DNA from: Verrucomicrobiota bacterium
Lineage (GTDB): Bacteria > Verrucomicrobiota > Verrucomicrobiia > Verrucomicrobiales > Verrucomicrobiaceae
Length of the DNA stretch: 64,000 bases
Direction: 5' to 3'
Assembly (NCBI GenBank): GCA_017301975.1
Contig: JAFLEI010000002.1
Location: 245,820 to 309,819 of the forward strand
Shown here: positions 25,320 through 33,957 of the stretch, piece by piece
Layout of the letters: every line of letters starts with the position of its first letter
Position numbering within the stretch: position 1 is the first letter of the stretch
Translations under genes and position numbers: made by a program
The notes under the pieces: generated by a model
The model's database searches: none
Told to the model about the DNA's origin: nothing
The model's input: only the letters and a program-made list of their open reading frames with translations

Positions 25320-26891
25320 ATGCGAAATTGCCTGATTCCATTGATTGCCGTCGGTTTGACGCTCGGCGCGCACGCCACCGTCACGCTGCCGTCGATTTTT
25401 AAACACCACATGGTGCTGCAGCGTGATCAACCGGTCCCTGTGTGGGGCTGGGCGGAGCCAGGGCAGGAGATCAATGTGAAGTTTGCGGAGCAGGCGAAGA
25501 TTACTCACGCCGACAAGAACGGACGCTGGAAGGTGATGCTTGATCCAATGCCAGCGAGCAATGATCCCCAAATCCTGCGCGTCTCCGGCCAAAGCACGGA
25601 GGTGATCAGAGATGTGGTGGTGGGCGAAGTGTGGCTGTGTTCGGGGCAGTCGAACATGGCGATGACCGTCAAAGGCGTGGCCGGGGCTGAAAAGGAACTA
25701 GCGGCGGCGGATTTTCCGCTCATCCGCATGTTCTTTGTTCAGTCCTTCACGGCCACGACCCCGCAGGAACAATGCAAGGGGGTATGGCAAAACTGTTCTC
25801 CGCGGACGATTCCAAACTTTTCTGCGGCCGCCTATTTCTTTGGGCGGGAATTGCACCAAAAATTGAAGGTGCCCATAGGATTGATCAACTCATCCGTCGG
25901 GGGGACGCCGATTGAATCTTGGACCAGCATGGAGGCGATGCGGAAAGAGGCCAGGCTGCAACCGCTGTTGAAGCGCTGGGAGAAAGACGTGGGCACCTAT
26001 GAGCAGGCTGAAAATCGCGCGAAGAATGAAGCCACCAAAAAGCAGTGGCAGGAGGCTGTAAAAGCAGCGCAGGCGGCCAAACAGCTCGCACCACCCGCGC
26101 CCGCCTATGCAGGCAGCGACCCACTCCATGCCAGCCGTCCCGGCAACCTCTTCAATGGGAAAATCGCGCCGCTCATTCCCTATTCGCTACGGGGGGTGGT
26201 CTGGTATCAGGGGGAATCCAATGCGGGCAATGGTCCGCTTTACGCCATTCAGCTTCCTCTGATGATCCGTGACTGGCGCGCACACTGGGGCTCGGACCTG
26301 CCTTTCGCCTGGGTGCAACTGCCCAACTATAAACAGCGCGAGACCGATCCTGCAGCTCCTTCCAACTGGGCGCGGTTGCGCGAGGCGCAGACGCAGGCGC
26401 TTGCCACGACGTCTCATACCGGGATGACCGTCAATATTGACATCGGTGATGCTGCCAATCTCCATCCCACCAACAAGCAGCAAATAGGTCATCGCCTCGC
26501 GCTATGGGCACGTGCGAAGGTCTATGATGAAAAGATCGAATGGAGCGGCCCACGCTATGAGAATCATATCATTCAGGGCAGTGAGGTCGTCATCCACTTC
26601 CAGCATTCGGGCGGAATGAAGACATCAGACGGCGAGGCTGCGGTGAAAGGTTTTATCATCACCGATGAGACGAGGCATTGGCGGTGGGCTGATGCACGCA
26701 TCCAGGACGGTACGGTGATTGTTTCCCATGCAGCCATTCAGACGCCTGTGGCAGTGCGTTATGCCTGGGCCAACAATCCTGAGGTCAATCTGATCAACAG
26801 CGCCGGTCTTCCGGCAGCGCCCTTTCGGACGGACGACTGGCCCATGGACAATGCGTCGATGCCACTCAAGGCGGATATCATCAAACCATGA
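25320..26891 (+). CDS. Sialate O-acetylesterase-like SGNH hydrolase
   Basis: 523 residues from ATG 25320, with signal peptide about 1-19. SASA/DUF303 family: block I CSGQSNM with Ser111, a YQGES block and the late DAANLHPTNK with catalytic Asp/His. An N-terminal beta-sandwich (about 20-100) and C-terminal carbohydrate-binding-like strands are typical. Deacetylates sialic acids or other acetylated glycans in the periplasm. Verrucomicrobia carry many of these for polysaccharide breakdown. Convergent with the Anbu gene. Confidence 0.92.
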   Translation: MRNCLIPLIAVGLTLGAHATVTLPSIFKHHMVLQRDQPVPVWGWAEPGQEINVKFAEQAKITHADKNGRWKVMLDPMPASNDPQILRVSGQSTEVIRDVVVGEVWLCSGQSNMAMTVKGVAGAEKELAAADFPLIRMFFVQSFTATTPQEQCKGVWQNCSPRTIPNFSAAAYFFGRELHQKLKVPIGLINSSVGGTPIESWTSMEAMRKEARLQPLLKRWEKDVGTYEQAENRAKNEATKKQWQEAVKAAQAAKQLAPPAPAYAGSDPLHASRPGNLFNGKIAPLIPYSLRGVVWYQGESNAGNGPLYAIQLPLMIRDWRAHWGSDLPFAWVQLPNYKQRETDPAAPSNWARLREAQTQALATTSHTGMTVNIDIGDAANLHPTNKQQIGHRLALWARAKVYDEKIEWSGPRYENHIIQGSEVVIHFQHSGGMKTSDGEAAVKGFIITDETRHWRWADARIQDGTVIVSHAAIQTPVAVRYAWANNPEVNLINSAGLPAAPFRTDDWPMDNASMPLKADIIKP

Positions 26892-26930
26892 GAAAACGCT
26901 GATTCCGCAGGCTGTTTTTACCTGGGGTCG

Positions 26931-27725
26931 CTAGCCTTGTGCCGTTAGTTCCCGCCAGCCGGCGGCGTCGGGGCAGGGATCGGAGGAACGAACGTCACCT
27001 CCGTCAAACGAGAGGTCTGGCAGTTGGTGCACTGCATTGCGCATCGCCTTCTCCCAGGCATTGTGAATCTCGATGAGATCCACGTCATGACTGTAGAAAC
27101 GCCGGTAGTGGGAGACTTGGAGGGTGTCCCGGTGATAAAGAAGAAGATCAACCGGCGGCCCCACTGTGGCATTGGAGCGCATGGTGGCATCCAGAGAGAG
27201 AAGGGCGTATTTTGCGGCCTGGTAGAGATTGGTGCTGTTATGGCTGATGCCACGGTCCAGAATGGGTCTGCCATATTTGCTTTCGCCAATCTGCAGAAAC
27301 GGTGAATCCGGCGTGGATCGCAGCGGATTGCCCTGAGGATAAATCATGTACAACTCATGCGGTCCGCCGAGGATCTGACCACCGAGAACAAGATGCACAT
27401 TGAAGCGAAAATTGTCTTTCTCCAAGGCAGCCCGGTCCAGATCTGAGATGCGCCGCACCATGCCCCCCAGAACGCGTGCTGCTTCATACATGCTTGAGAC
27501 GGCCGCCAGCCCCAGCCCGGCGTCAAAGTCATGCCGCAGGAGCGTGATGATGGACTGGCTCAATGACAGGCTGCCGGTGGTGAGAATGACCAGCACCCGG
27601 TCTCCTGGAATGACAAACTGGTGCATTTTCTGGCAGGTGTTCACCTGGTCCGCGCCGGCGCTGGTGCGGGAGTCTGAAGCCAGCACAAGGCCGTCTGCAG
27701 TATTGATGCCGAGACAATAAGACAT
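26931..27725 (-). CDS. Anbu-type bacterial proteasome-related hydrolase
   Basis: 264 residues from ATG 27725. Ntn-hydrolase start MSYCLGINTADGLVLASDSR: after Met removal Ser1 would be the nucleophile, with Asp17 (SDSR) and Lys32 (CQKMHQ) in the proteasome-like positions. Ser replaces the usual Thr1. Anbu assembles into an open helical ring, and its substrate is unknown. The transglutaminase-like gene 35 bases upstream is its typical genomic partner; the usual ATP-grasp and alpha-E genes are absent here. Confidence 0.88.
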   Translation of the reverse strand: MSYCLGINTADGLVLASDSRTSAGADQVNTCQKMHQFVIPGDRVLVILTTGSLSLSQSIITLLRHDFDAGLGLAAVSSMYEAARVLGGMVRRISDLDRAALEKDNFRFNVHLVLGGQILGGPHELYMIYPQGNPLRSTPDSPFLQIGESKYGRPILDRGISHNSTNLYQAAKYALLSLDATMRSNATVGPPVDLLLYHRDTLQVSHYRRFYSHDVDLIEIHNAWEKAMRNAVHQLPDLSFDGGDVRSSDPCPDAAGWRELTAQG

Positions 27726-27760
27726 GAGGGGGAATTGGGGGTAGAAGATGACCAGGGGAT

Positions 27761-28558
27761 TTATTCTTCCGAAGCCTCCACCACTTTTTCGACACTGACC
27801 TGCATGGTGGTGCATGTGAAATTTCCAAAGAGCGAGACCAGCGCCACATCTGCCGCGTCCCGCCCATAGGCCACGACGATGCGCCCGCCGCCGGGCCTGT
27901 CTTCCGTGGCGTCAAAGGTATACCAGCGCCCGCCGATGTAGGCCTCAAACCATGCATGCATGTCCATCGGCTCCAACTGATGAACAAACCCCACGACCAT
28001 GCGTGCGGGCACATTGATGGCACGGCAAAGTGCTATGCCCAGATGCGCGAAGTCCCGGCAGACCCCGCGACGCGTGTTTGCCGTCTCCAATGCAGAGGTG
28101 GACGAATCACTCGATCCCCTTTCATAGGCGATGTTTTCATGGATCCAGGTGCGGATGCGGGTGACCTGATGATGATTATGCGGGGTGGTGCCGACGATCG
28201 AAGTGGCGATGGCTCCGAGCTTGTCAGACTGGCAGTAGCGGCTGGGCAGGAGATAGTGCAAAACTTCCACCGGCAGCTGTGCCACCGATTGGAGAGGTGC
28301 GAGAGGTTTGCTGTCCCAGTCGTCCGGTGTCCATGCCCGGCATTTCATTGAAAAGTGAAAGTCGCCCTTTGGCATCACGATCCTCTGGCAGCAGTTGCCG
28401 TAGAGATCCGTGTATTCAACGACTGGAACACGGGGCGTGAGAGCGAAGTCCTCCCGCATGATCCACTGCGCCCATCCGCTGCGCGGACGAAGCATGAAGA
28501 TGGCTGAAATCTCTTCGAGGATCTTGTATTCGAGATGGCATGAGGCATCGAGAATCAT
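27761..28558 (-). CDS. Transglutaminase-like protease partner of Anbu (copy 1)
   Basis: 265 residues from ATG 28558. An N-terminal beta domain (about 1-100, MILDASC, LRPRSGWAQWIM) precedes the transglutaminase core with Cys167 (RRGVCRDFAHLG), His201 (MDMHAWFEAY) and Asp216 (YTFDATED). Cleaves or cross-links amide bonds; cytosolic, no signal. A paralogue of identical length and catalytic positions lies at 56480-57277. Precedes Anbu on the same strand. Confidence 0.9.
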   Translation of the reverse strand: MILDASCHLEYKILEEISAIFMLRPRSGWAQWIMREDFALTPRVPVVEYTDLYGNCCQRIVMPKGDFHFSMKCRAWTPDDWDSKPLAPLQSVAQLPVEVLHYLLPSRYCQSDKLGAIATSIVGTTPHNHHQVTRIRTWIHENIAYERGSSDSSTSALETANTRRGVCRDFAHLGIALCRAINVPARMVVGFVHQLEPMDMHAWFEAYIGGRWYTFDATEDRPGGGRIVVAYGRDAADVALVSLFGNFTCTTMQVSVEKVVEASEE

Positions 28559-28729
28559 GGGTATGGAACGGAGGTGCTGGCCGTGCTGCCTGCCTGAAAA
28601 TTGGTATTGACGATGCAGCGGGCGCTCTTGCACTTTCATCGTGGCATCAGGGGCTGGCGGTCTTGTCAGGTTCTGATACTGCATAGGCGCGTGCCGCCTG
28701 CCAGGACGCCTACCTCTTTCCATCACCTC
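28559..28729. promoter_or_regulatory. Divergent region between transglutaminase and kinase genes
   Basis: 171 bases that must hold both start signals. No clear boxes or repeats seen. Confidence 0.35.
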
Positions 28730-31276
28730 ATGGCCACTCCCAGCGAAACGCCTCCCAACTGCAAGTCTGAAGCAGGCTTGTTTGATCTGGCCATGGCTGA
28801 CGTAACGACGCTTGGGTGCTTGGACGCGGGGGGGGCGCAAAGTCCTGAGCAGGCCGGGCAGGTGATCGGCGGTCGTTACATTTTGCGCTCGGTCCTTGGT
28901 GAGGGCGGGGCGGCACAGGTGTGGCGGGCGGAGCAGACAGCGCCGGTGAAGCGCGAGGTTGCAGTCAAGATCGTCCGGCCAGGACTGCTCACTCAGCCGG
29001 TGGCGGCACGGGTTGAGCGCGAGCATCAGGTGCTGGCGCGCATGGAGCATCCGAACATTGCAGCGGTGTTTGATGCCGGCGAGCTGCCGGACGGCAGAAC
29101 CTATTTTGTGATGGAGGTGGTGTCAGGTTCAGCCATCACGGTTTGGTGCCAGAAGCGACACACGCCCGTCCGCGAACGGCTGGAAATCTTTGTGCAGGCC
29201 TGCATGGCGGTGCAGCATGCGCACCAGCGCGGCATTCTGCATCGAGATCTGAAGCCCTCCAATGTGATGGTCGTGGAAGTCGATGGCCGTCCGTTGGTGA
29301 AAGTGATCGATTTCGGCATCGCCAAGGCGTTGGAGGGAGATCTGGCTGCCGGGGATGAAAAGACTCTGTGCGGCATGGTGCTGGGCACCCCGCGCTACAT
29401 GAGTCCGGAGCAGGCCCAGCTGAAAAGTCATGATGTGGACATCCGCACCGACGTGTATGCCCTCGGAGTGATGCTCTATGAACTGCTGACGGGTAGCACT
29501 CCGATCCCCGTTGGCATGGGAAAGGAGCCCCCGCTTCCGGAATTGCTGGAGCAGGTGCGCCGTCATGAAACCGAAGTCCCCAGCCAACGGGTGCTGCGGC
29601 TGCCCAGGCCGCTTCCTCCCAATGCCAGAGCGCTGTGCCGTGAGTTGAGGGGCGAACTTGACTGGATCACCTTGCGGGCGTTGCAAAAGGAGCGCGAGCT
29701 GCGTTATCCCACCGTGTTGAATCTGGCCGAAGATGTGCATCGTTACCTGCGCAATGAGCCCGTGTCTGCCGGACCGCCAGGCCTGGCGTATCAATTCAAA
29801 AAGTGGCTGATGAGGAATCGCAGTGCTGTGAGCATGGCGGCCGCGGTTGCGGTGTCTCTGGCAGGAGGTCTGGCCGCCACTTGGTGGGCGCTGGAACGGG
29901 AGCAGGTGCAGCGTCAGGAAGTGCAGCGTCAGAAAGAGGAGGCGCGGAGCAAAGCTGATCTGGCGCTTCAGGTCAGCGCGCAGCTCAAGGACCTGCTCAA
30001 CAACGCACGCAAACACGTGAGCGCAGGCATGAACACGCAGTTGCTGCGCAAGCTCGCGGATGAATATGCGGCAGGCATGTCACGGTTTGCAAACCAGCCC
30101 CGTGCGGAGGCGCAGCTGGCTGAGCAGCTCGCGCATCTCTACGTTGCGCTGGAGGAACCGGCACGCGCGCAGCCCTGGCTGCTGCGCCAGTGGGAGCTGC
30201 TGAAACAAACCGAGGGCGAACATTCGAAGCCGGCGCTCCACGTCCTCTACACTCTCGGGTGGACCTACATTGGACAGGGCGAGCCGCGAAAGGCGGCGGA
30301 GGTGCTGCGTCAGGCACTGGCTGGCTATCAGTCGCTGGCGGCAAACGATGCACAAGCAGGCAGACATATTCTGCCGGTGCGGAGGGAACTGGCTCGGGCG
30401 CTTTCACGCAGCGGCCAGCGGCAGGAGGCGGTGGTGCTGATGGCGGAAGTGATGGCGCTGAAGGATGATTCCAATCCCGCAGAAAAAGCAATCTGGCTGC
30501 GGGATCAGGCGGAGATATTAAAGATCGCAGGTCGTCTGCCCGAAGCCGTGGCGGTGCTGCAGAAGGCCATCAAGCTGCTTCCCTCTGACGACGCATTCGT
30601 GGAGCAGCGGGTCTACCTGCTTTCAATGATGGCCGTGCTTAGCCGCAGGCGTCAGCATTATGAGGAGGCGCTGGCGGCTTCCAGTGACCGCATACGAATC
30701 TGCGAGGAACGGTTCGGCCAGGAACATTCAAAACTTCTCAATGCCCTGATCTCGCATGCCACGCTCGCCTGCACACTGCCTGGCTGCCCTGGCGGTGAGG
30801 AGGCTGCTCTTCGTGCCGTCGGCATGGCGCAGTCTGCGGGGCATGAATCTCGACTGGCGGACGCCTGGATCTCCCTGAGCGAGACGCTCAGGATAAAGCG
30901 GCAGTTCCGTGAATCTGAGAAGGCCCTGAGGAACGCCATTTCAGAGGTCAGTCAGACCAATGCGGAGACTTGGAGGGTGATGGAACTGCATCGCCGGCTG
31001 GGAGATCTGCTGACTGCGCGCAGTGACTTTGCAGCAGCTCTGGCCGAGTACGACACAGCCGCCAGTGGCTGGTTCGGCAGTCCTTCATCCGGGCGCCCTC
31101 CTGAGAAAGAACGGCTCATTTTTACCAGCTTCATTGCGTTCTGGAAGCTCACGATGAAGGCGAAGTCACCGCTGGCTGACGAGCACAAGTTGGCTGAATG
31201 GCAGCGCCGACTCAATACCTGGGAGTCTGCTCGTACGCTCGCTGGCTCCCGGCGCGGTGATGAGGTGCAGCCATAG
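28730..31276 (+). CDS. Transmembrane Ser/Thr protein kinase with TPR-rich C-terminus
   Basis: 848 residues from ATG 28730. Hanks kinase: Gly loop LGEGGAAQVW, Lys80 in VAVKIV, catalytic HRDLKPSNVM with Asp173, DFG in IDFGIAKAL, and the activation segment end GTPRYMSPEQ. One transmembrane helix at about 363-385 (SMAAAVAVSLAGGLAATWW), a short coiled coil, then helical TPR repeats to the end (about 420-840). With the kinase cytoplasmic, the TPR part should be outside the membrane. This architecture is abundant in Planctomycetes and Verrucomicrobia, where it pairs with ECF sigma factors. Convergent with a second kinase, 7 bases apart. Confidence 0.92.
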   Translation: MATPSETPPNCKSEAGLFDLAMADVTTLGCLDAGGAQSPEQAGQVIGGRYILRSVLGEGGAAQVWRAEQTAPVKREVAVKIVRPGLLTQPVAARVEREHQVLARMEHPNIAAVFDAGELPDGRTYFVMEVVSGSAITVWCQKRHTPVRERLEIFVQACMAVQHAHQRGILHRDLKPSNVMVVEVDGRPLVKVIDFGIAKALEGDLAAGDEKTLCGMVLGTPRYMSPEQAQLKSHDVDIRTDVYALGVMLYELLTGSTPIPVGMGKEPPLPELLEQVRRHETEVPSQRVLRLPRPLPPNARALCRELRGELDWITLRALQKERELRYPTVLNLAEDVHRYLRNEPVSAGPPGLAYQFKKWLMRNRSAVSMAAAVAVSLAGGLAATWWALEREQVQRQEVQRQKEEARSKADLALQVSAQLKDLLNNARKHVSAGMNTQLLRKLADEYAAGMSRFANQPRAEAQLAEQLAHLYVALEEPARAQPWLLRQWELLKQTEGEHSKPALHVLYTLGWTYIGQGEPRKAAEVLRQALAGYQSLAANDAQAGRHILPVRRELARALSRSGQRQEAVVLMAEVMALKDDSNPAEKAIWLRDQAEILKIAGRLPEAVAVLQKAIKLLPSDDAFVEQRVYLLSMMAVLSRRRQHYEEALAASSDRIRICEERFGQEHSKLLNALISHATLACTLPGCPGGEEAALRAVGMAQSAGHESRLADAWISLSETLRIKRQFRESEKALRNAISEVSQTNAETWRVMELHRRLGDLLTARSDFAAALAEYDTAASGWFGSPSSGRPPEKERLIFTSFIAFWKLTMKAKSPLADEHKLAEWQRRLNTWESARTLAGSRRGDEVQP

Positions 31277-31283
31277 CGGCGGC

Positions 31284-33083
31284 TCAGTCTCTCTTGAAGA
31301 AGCGCCCGATGGATTTACCAGCACGCTGGAACATATTGGGCTCATCCTTGGAAGAGGACTTTCGACGGGAAGACGAGCTGGAAACCGAAGAAGACGGAGG
31401 GCTCCACTCCGGCTCATCAGGTTCGTCCATCAAAGACAGCGAGGTGAGAGTGGGACCATCCAGCAGGCCGTTGGGGAGGAGACCGCTTTTGGCCTGATAG
31501 AGAATAATGGCGTTGTGCGTGCCTTTGCCTTCCTTGCCATCCTGAGTGGAGCTGTAGAGTGATTTTTCTTTCAGGATGCGCTGCACTTCGTACAACAGGT
31601 GACGGCGGCCGGCCTCCGAGTATTCGGTCTGAGGTGGAGTGGGAAAGATGCGTTGGATCGACCAATAACCTTCGAGAGGCTCGGAGACGGGAGGCTGGAT
31701 CATTGCACCTGCAGGAAGTGCCGATGCGGAGGCGGGTGCTCCTGCTGTTGCAGGCATGTCTTGGGTCTGTGGCTGGCCGGGAGCGGCGGAGCCTGCTGGC
31801 TGGACATTTGCGGCTGCGGCCACTGGAACCGGTGGTGGGACGGCAGCAGGAGTTGTTGCTGGAGCAGCCTGGGGGACGACAGCGGATGCTGGAGCATCAG
31901 GTGCACTGACTGGCGCGGCAGCAGTGACCACCGGAGCAGAAACTGCCGGGGCTGCAGGCGCAGGATTCAGCACTGGAGCCGAAGGTGCTGCTGCCACCGC
32001 AGGTGCTTGAATGGCCGGATCCGCATTGGGTGTGGTTGTCTTGAAATAAAACGCTGCTCCTGCAGCCAGCACGGCAATGGCAGCCGCTGCATAGACCGGG
32101 AGGCGGCTTTTGGGGTGAGCCACTGGCGGGATGAAAGGCTGGGTGGCTGCGTTGGTGGTGGATTTTAATCCGAGGAGTTCGAGGACCTTGCCCGCACTTT
32201 GCGGGCGCATGCTCGGGTCCTTGTGAAGGCAGGCGGCGATGACGGCCTCCCATTCCTTGGGGATGCGGTCACTGGCTTTGATCTCCAGTTCCTCACGCCG
32301 CTCGTGCATGGTGGAGGGGATTTTGGAGGTGAGCTGGGAAGGGATGTCTCCGCGATAAAAAGGCGGCTTGCCGGAGAGCAGTTCATAGATCGTGGCCCCC
32401 AGCGAGTACACGTCATCCGTGGGGGAAGGGCGCTCTCCCATGGCCTGCTGCGGACTCATGTAGGGCAGGGTGCCGCTGACGCCGAGCTGGGAGATGGAAA
32501 GCCGCTGCATCGTGTCCGAGATGCTGCGTGCGATGCCGAAGTCGGCGATTTTGGCCGTGTCATCCAGGCTCATGGCCATGATGTTCGACGGCTTGAGATC
32601 ACGGTGCACGACCTTCCGATGAATGTGGGCATAATCGAGCGCCTCGCACACACCAGGGAGCCATTTGGCCACCTGCTCGGTGGTGAAGACTCCATGGTCA
32701 GTGGTGGCACGCAGCTCTGAAAGCGTCTTGCCGTCCACAAATTCCATCGAAATGGCGGCCTCATCGTCGTCATCCACGAAATCGTAGATTCGCACGATGT
32801 TGGGGTGGGAAAGTTCGAGCCCGCGCCGGGTCTCCGTTTTGAGTTCTTTGATCGCTGTGGGATCAAGACCGATCAAGCTTGGCAGAAACTTCAGCGCGAC
32901 CGGCCGCTCCAGCTTCAAGTCGTCTGCCAGCCACACCACTCCCATGCCGCCACGCCCCAGGACGCGGGTCAGGCGGTAGCGGTTGAAATAGACAGCGCCT
33001 GCTGCGGGGGTGCGGACTTTGATGGTCTGATCAAAATCTTCTGCCGCGCTTGCTGCCGGACTGCTGGAGGGGGGGATGACCAT
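31284..33083 (-). CDS. Transmembrane Ser/Thr protein kinase with peptidoglycan-binding-like tail
   Basis: 599 residues. Kinase domain about 36-295: LGRGGMGVVW, Lys65, HRDLKPSNIM with Asp162, IADFGIARS. A transmembrane helix lies at about 330-350. Then comes a long Pro/Ala/Val-rich spacer (about 350-475) that could span the periplasm, followed by a PG-binding-type repeat (TEYSEAGRRHLLYEVQRIL; TQDGKEGKGTHNAIILYQAK; NGLLDGPTL). The tail ends in a Ser/Lys/Arg-rich segment. A cell-wall-sensing kinase is the obvious hypothesis. Confidence 0.9.
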   Translation of the reverse strand: MVIPPSSSPAASAAEDFDQTIKVRTPAAGAVYFNRYRLTRVLGRGGMGVVWLADDLKLERPVALKFLPSLIGLDPTAIKELKTETRRGLELSHPNIVRIYDFVDDDDEAAISMEFVDGKTLSELRATTDHGVFTTEQVAKWLPGVCEALDYAHIHRKVVHRDLKPSNIMAMSLDDTAKIADFGIARSISDTMQRLSISQLGVSGTLPYMSPQQAMGERPSPTDDVYSLGATIYELLSGKPPFYRGDIPSQLTSKIPSTMHERREELEIKASDRIPKEWEAVIAACLHKDPSMRPQSAGKVLELLGLKSTTNAATQPFIPPVAHPKSRLPVYAAAAIAVLAAGAAFYFKTTTPNADPAIQAPAVAAAPSAPVLNPAPAAPAVSAPVVTAAAPVSAPDAPASAVVPQAAPATTPAAVPPPVPVAAAANVQPAGSAAPGQPQTQDMPATAGAPASASALPAGAMIQPPVSEPLEGYWSIQRIFPTPPQTEYSEAGRRHLLYEVQRILKEKSLYSSTQDGKEGKGTHNAIILYQAKSGLLPNGLLDGPTLTSLSLMDEPDEPEWSPPSSSVSSSSSRRKSSSKDEPNMFQRAGKSIGRFFKRD

Positions 33084-33203
33084 GAACGAGGATTGAGCGA
33101 GCCGCTAATTTATGCCGATGAACCCGAGTGTCATTTAACTTTTGCTGTAGCGACGGCAGCTTGGACCGCTTTTGGGGCGCTTTTGTTGGAGAATTTATGC
33201 GGG

Positions 33204-33797
33204 CTATTCGGCGACCCAGGCGAAAACGTTGTCATTCCAGGTGCTAGGATTGCCGTCTTTGCCGGCATGCCAGACGAGGACATCCTGCTGGATGTTCTTC
33301 TCTGGTGAAGCAGGGTTGGGAACGTGGCCGTCACCGTTGAAATCAAAGGTGGCGAAGAAATGGCCGGCTTTGAGCTCGCTCAGGGTCTCGGCGGAAAGCT
33401 CCCAGGGCTTGAAGTAATTGACCTGTGAGGGGTTCAATTCCGCGTCAACACCTCCAATGGCGGCGACCACGGCCTGATTGATGGGATAGGCGGTCTTCTC
33501 GTCGAACGCAGTCCCGGCTGGCAAAGGATAGCCGTGCTGGTGCGAGTGGAAGCCGCGCAGGGCGCTGATGATTTTGCGGCACTGGTCGCGCATCATCGAG
33601 GTTGCCGAATAGTCTGAACGCGAGTGTTCTGGTGGGGTGGGTGCGTTGTTCGCAACCTCCTTGCTGCGGTTCATTTTCAGGGGCGGCGTCCACCAGAGAT
33701 AGAGCAGGAAGAGACAGCCTGCGCTGAAGAGGAGGATCATAAAGGCAAGAAAGGGACGCTTGGGTGAGCGGGTGCTGGGGTGGGAGTTGTGTTCCAT
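33204..33797 (-). CDS. Membrane-anchored pseudopilin-like protein
   Basis: 197 residues. One N-terminal transmembrane segment (FLAFMILLFSAGCLFLLYLWW) without the prepilin G-F/E site. The soluble part carries FDFNGDGHVPNP and QDVLVWHAGKDG, which resemble the calcium-binding C-terminal region of GspG-like pseudopilin proteins common in Verrucomicrobia. Function unknown. Lies between a kinase and the candidate effector on the same strand. Confidence 0.6.
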   Translation of the reverse strand: MEHNSHPSTRSPKRPFLAFMILLFSAGCLFLLYLWWTPPLKMNRSKEVANNAPTPPEHSRSDYSATSMMRDQCRKIISALRGFHSHQHGYPLPAGTAFDEKTAYPINQAVVAAIGGVDAELNPSQVNYFKPWELSAETLSELKAGHFFATFDFNGDGHVPNPASPEKNIQQDVLVWHAGKDGNPSTWNDNVFAWVAE

Positions 33798-33957
33798 GGA
33801 CCGAAGTAGCCGTCTGCCTCATGTCGTGTGACACAGAGCTGAAAAATTTGAGTCCTTTGAAAAAGCCGTTCCAGAGACAGCATGACTGCACACCAGCTAC
33901 AGCAGGCCTGCGGTGGCTGGCCTGTGAAATGACGAGCTGTCAAGGCCGACAACGGAG

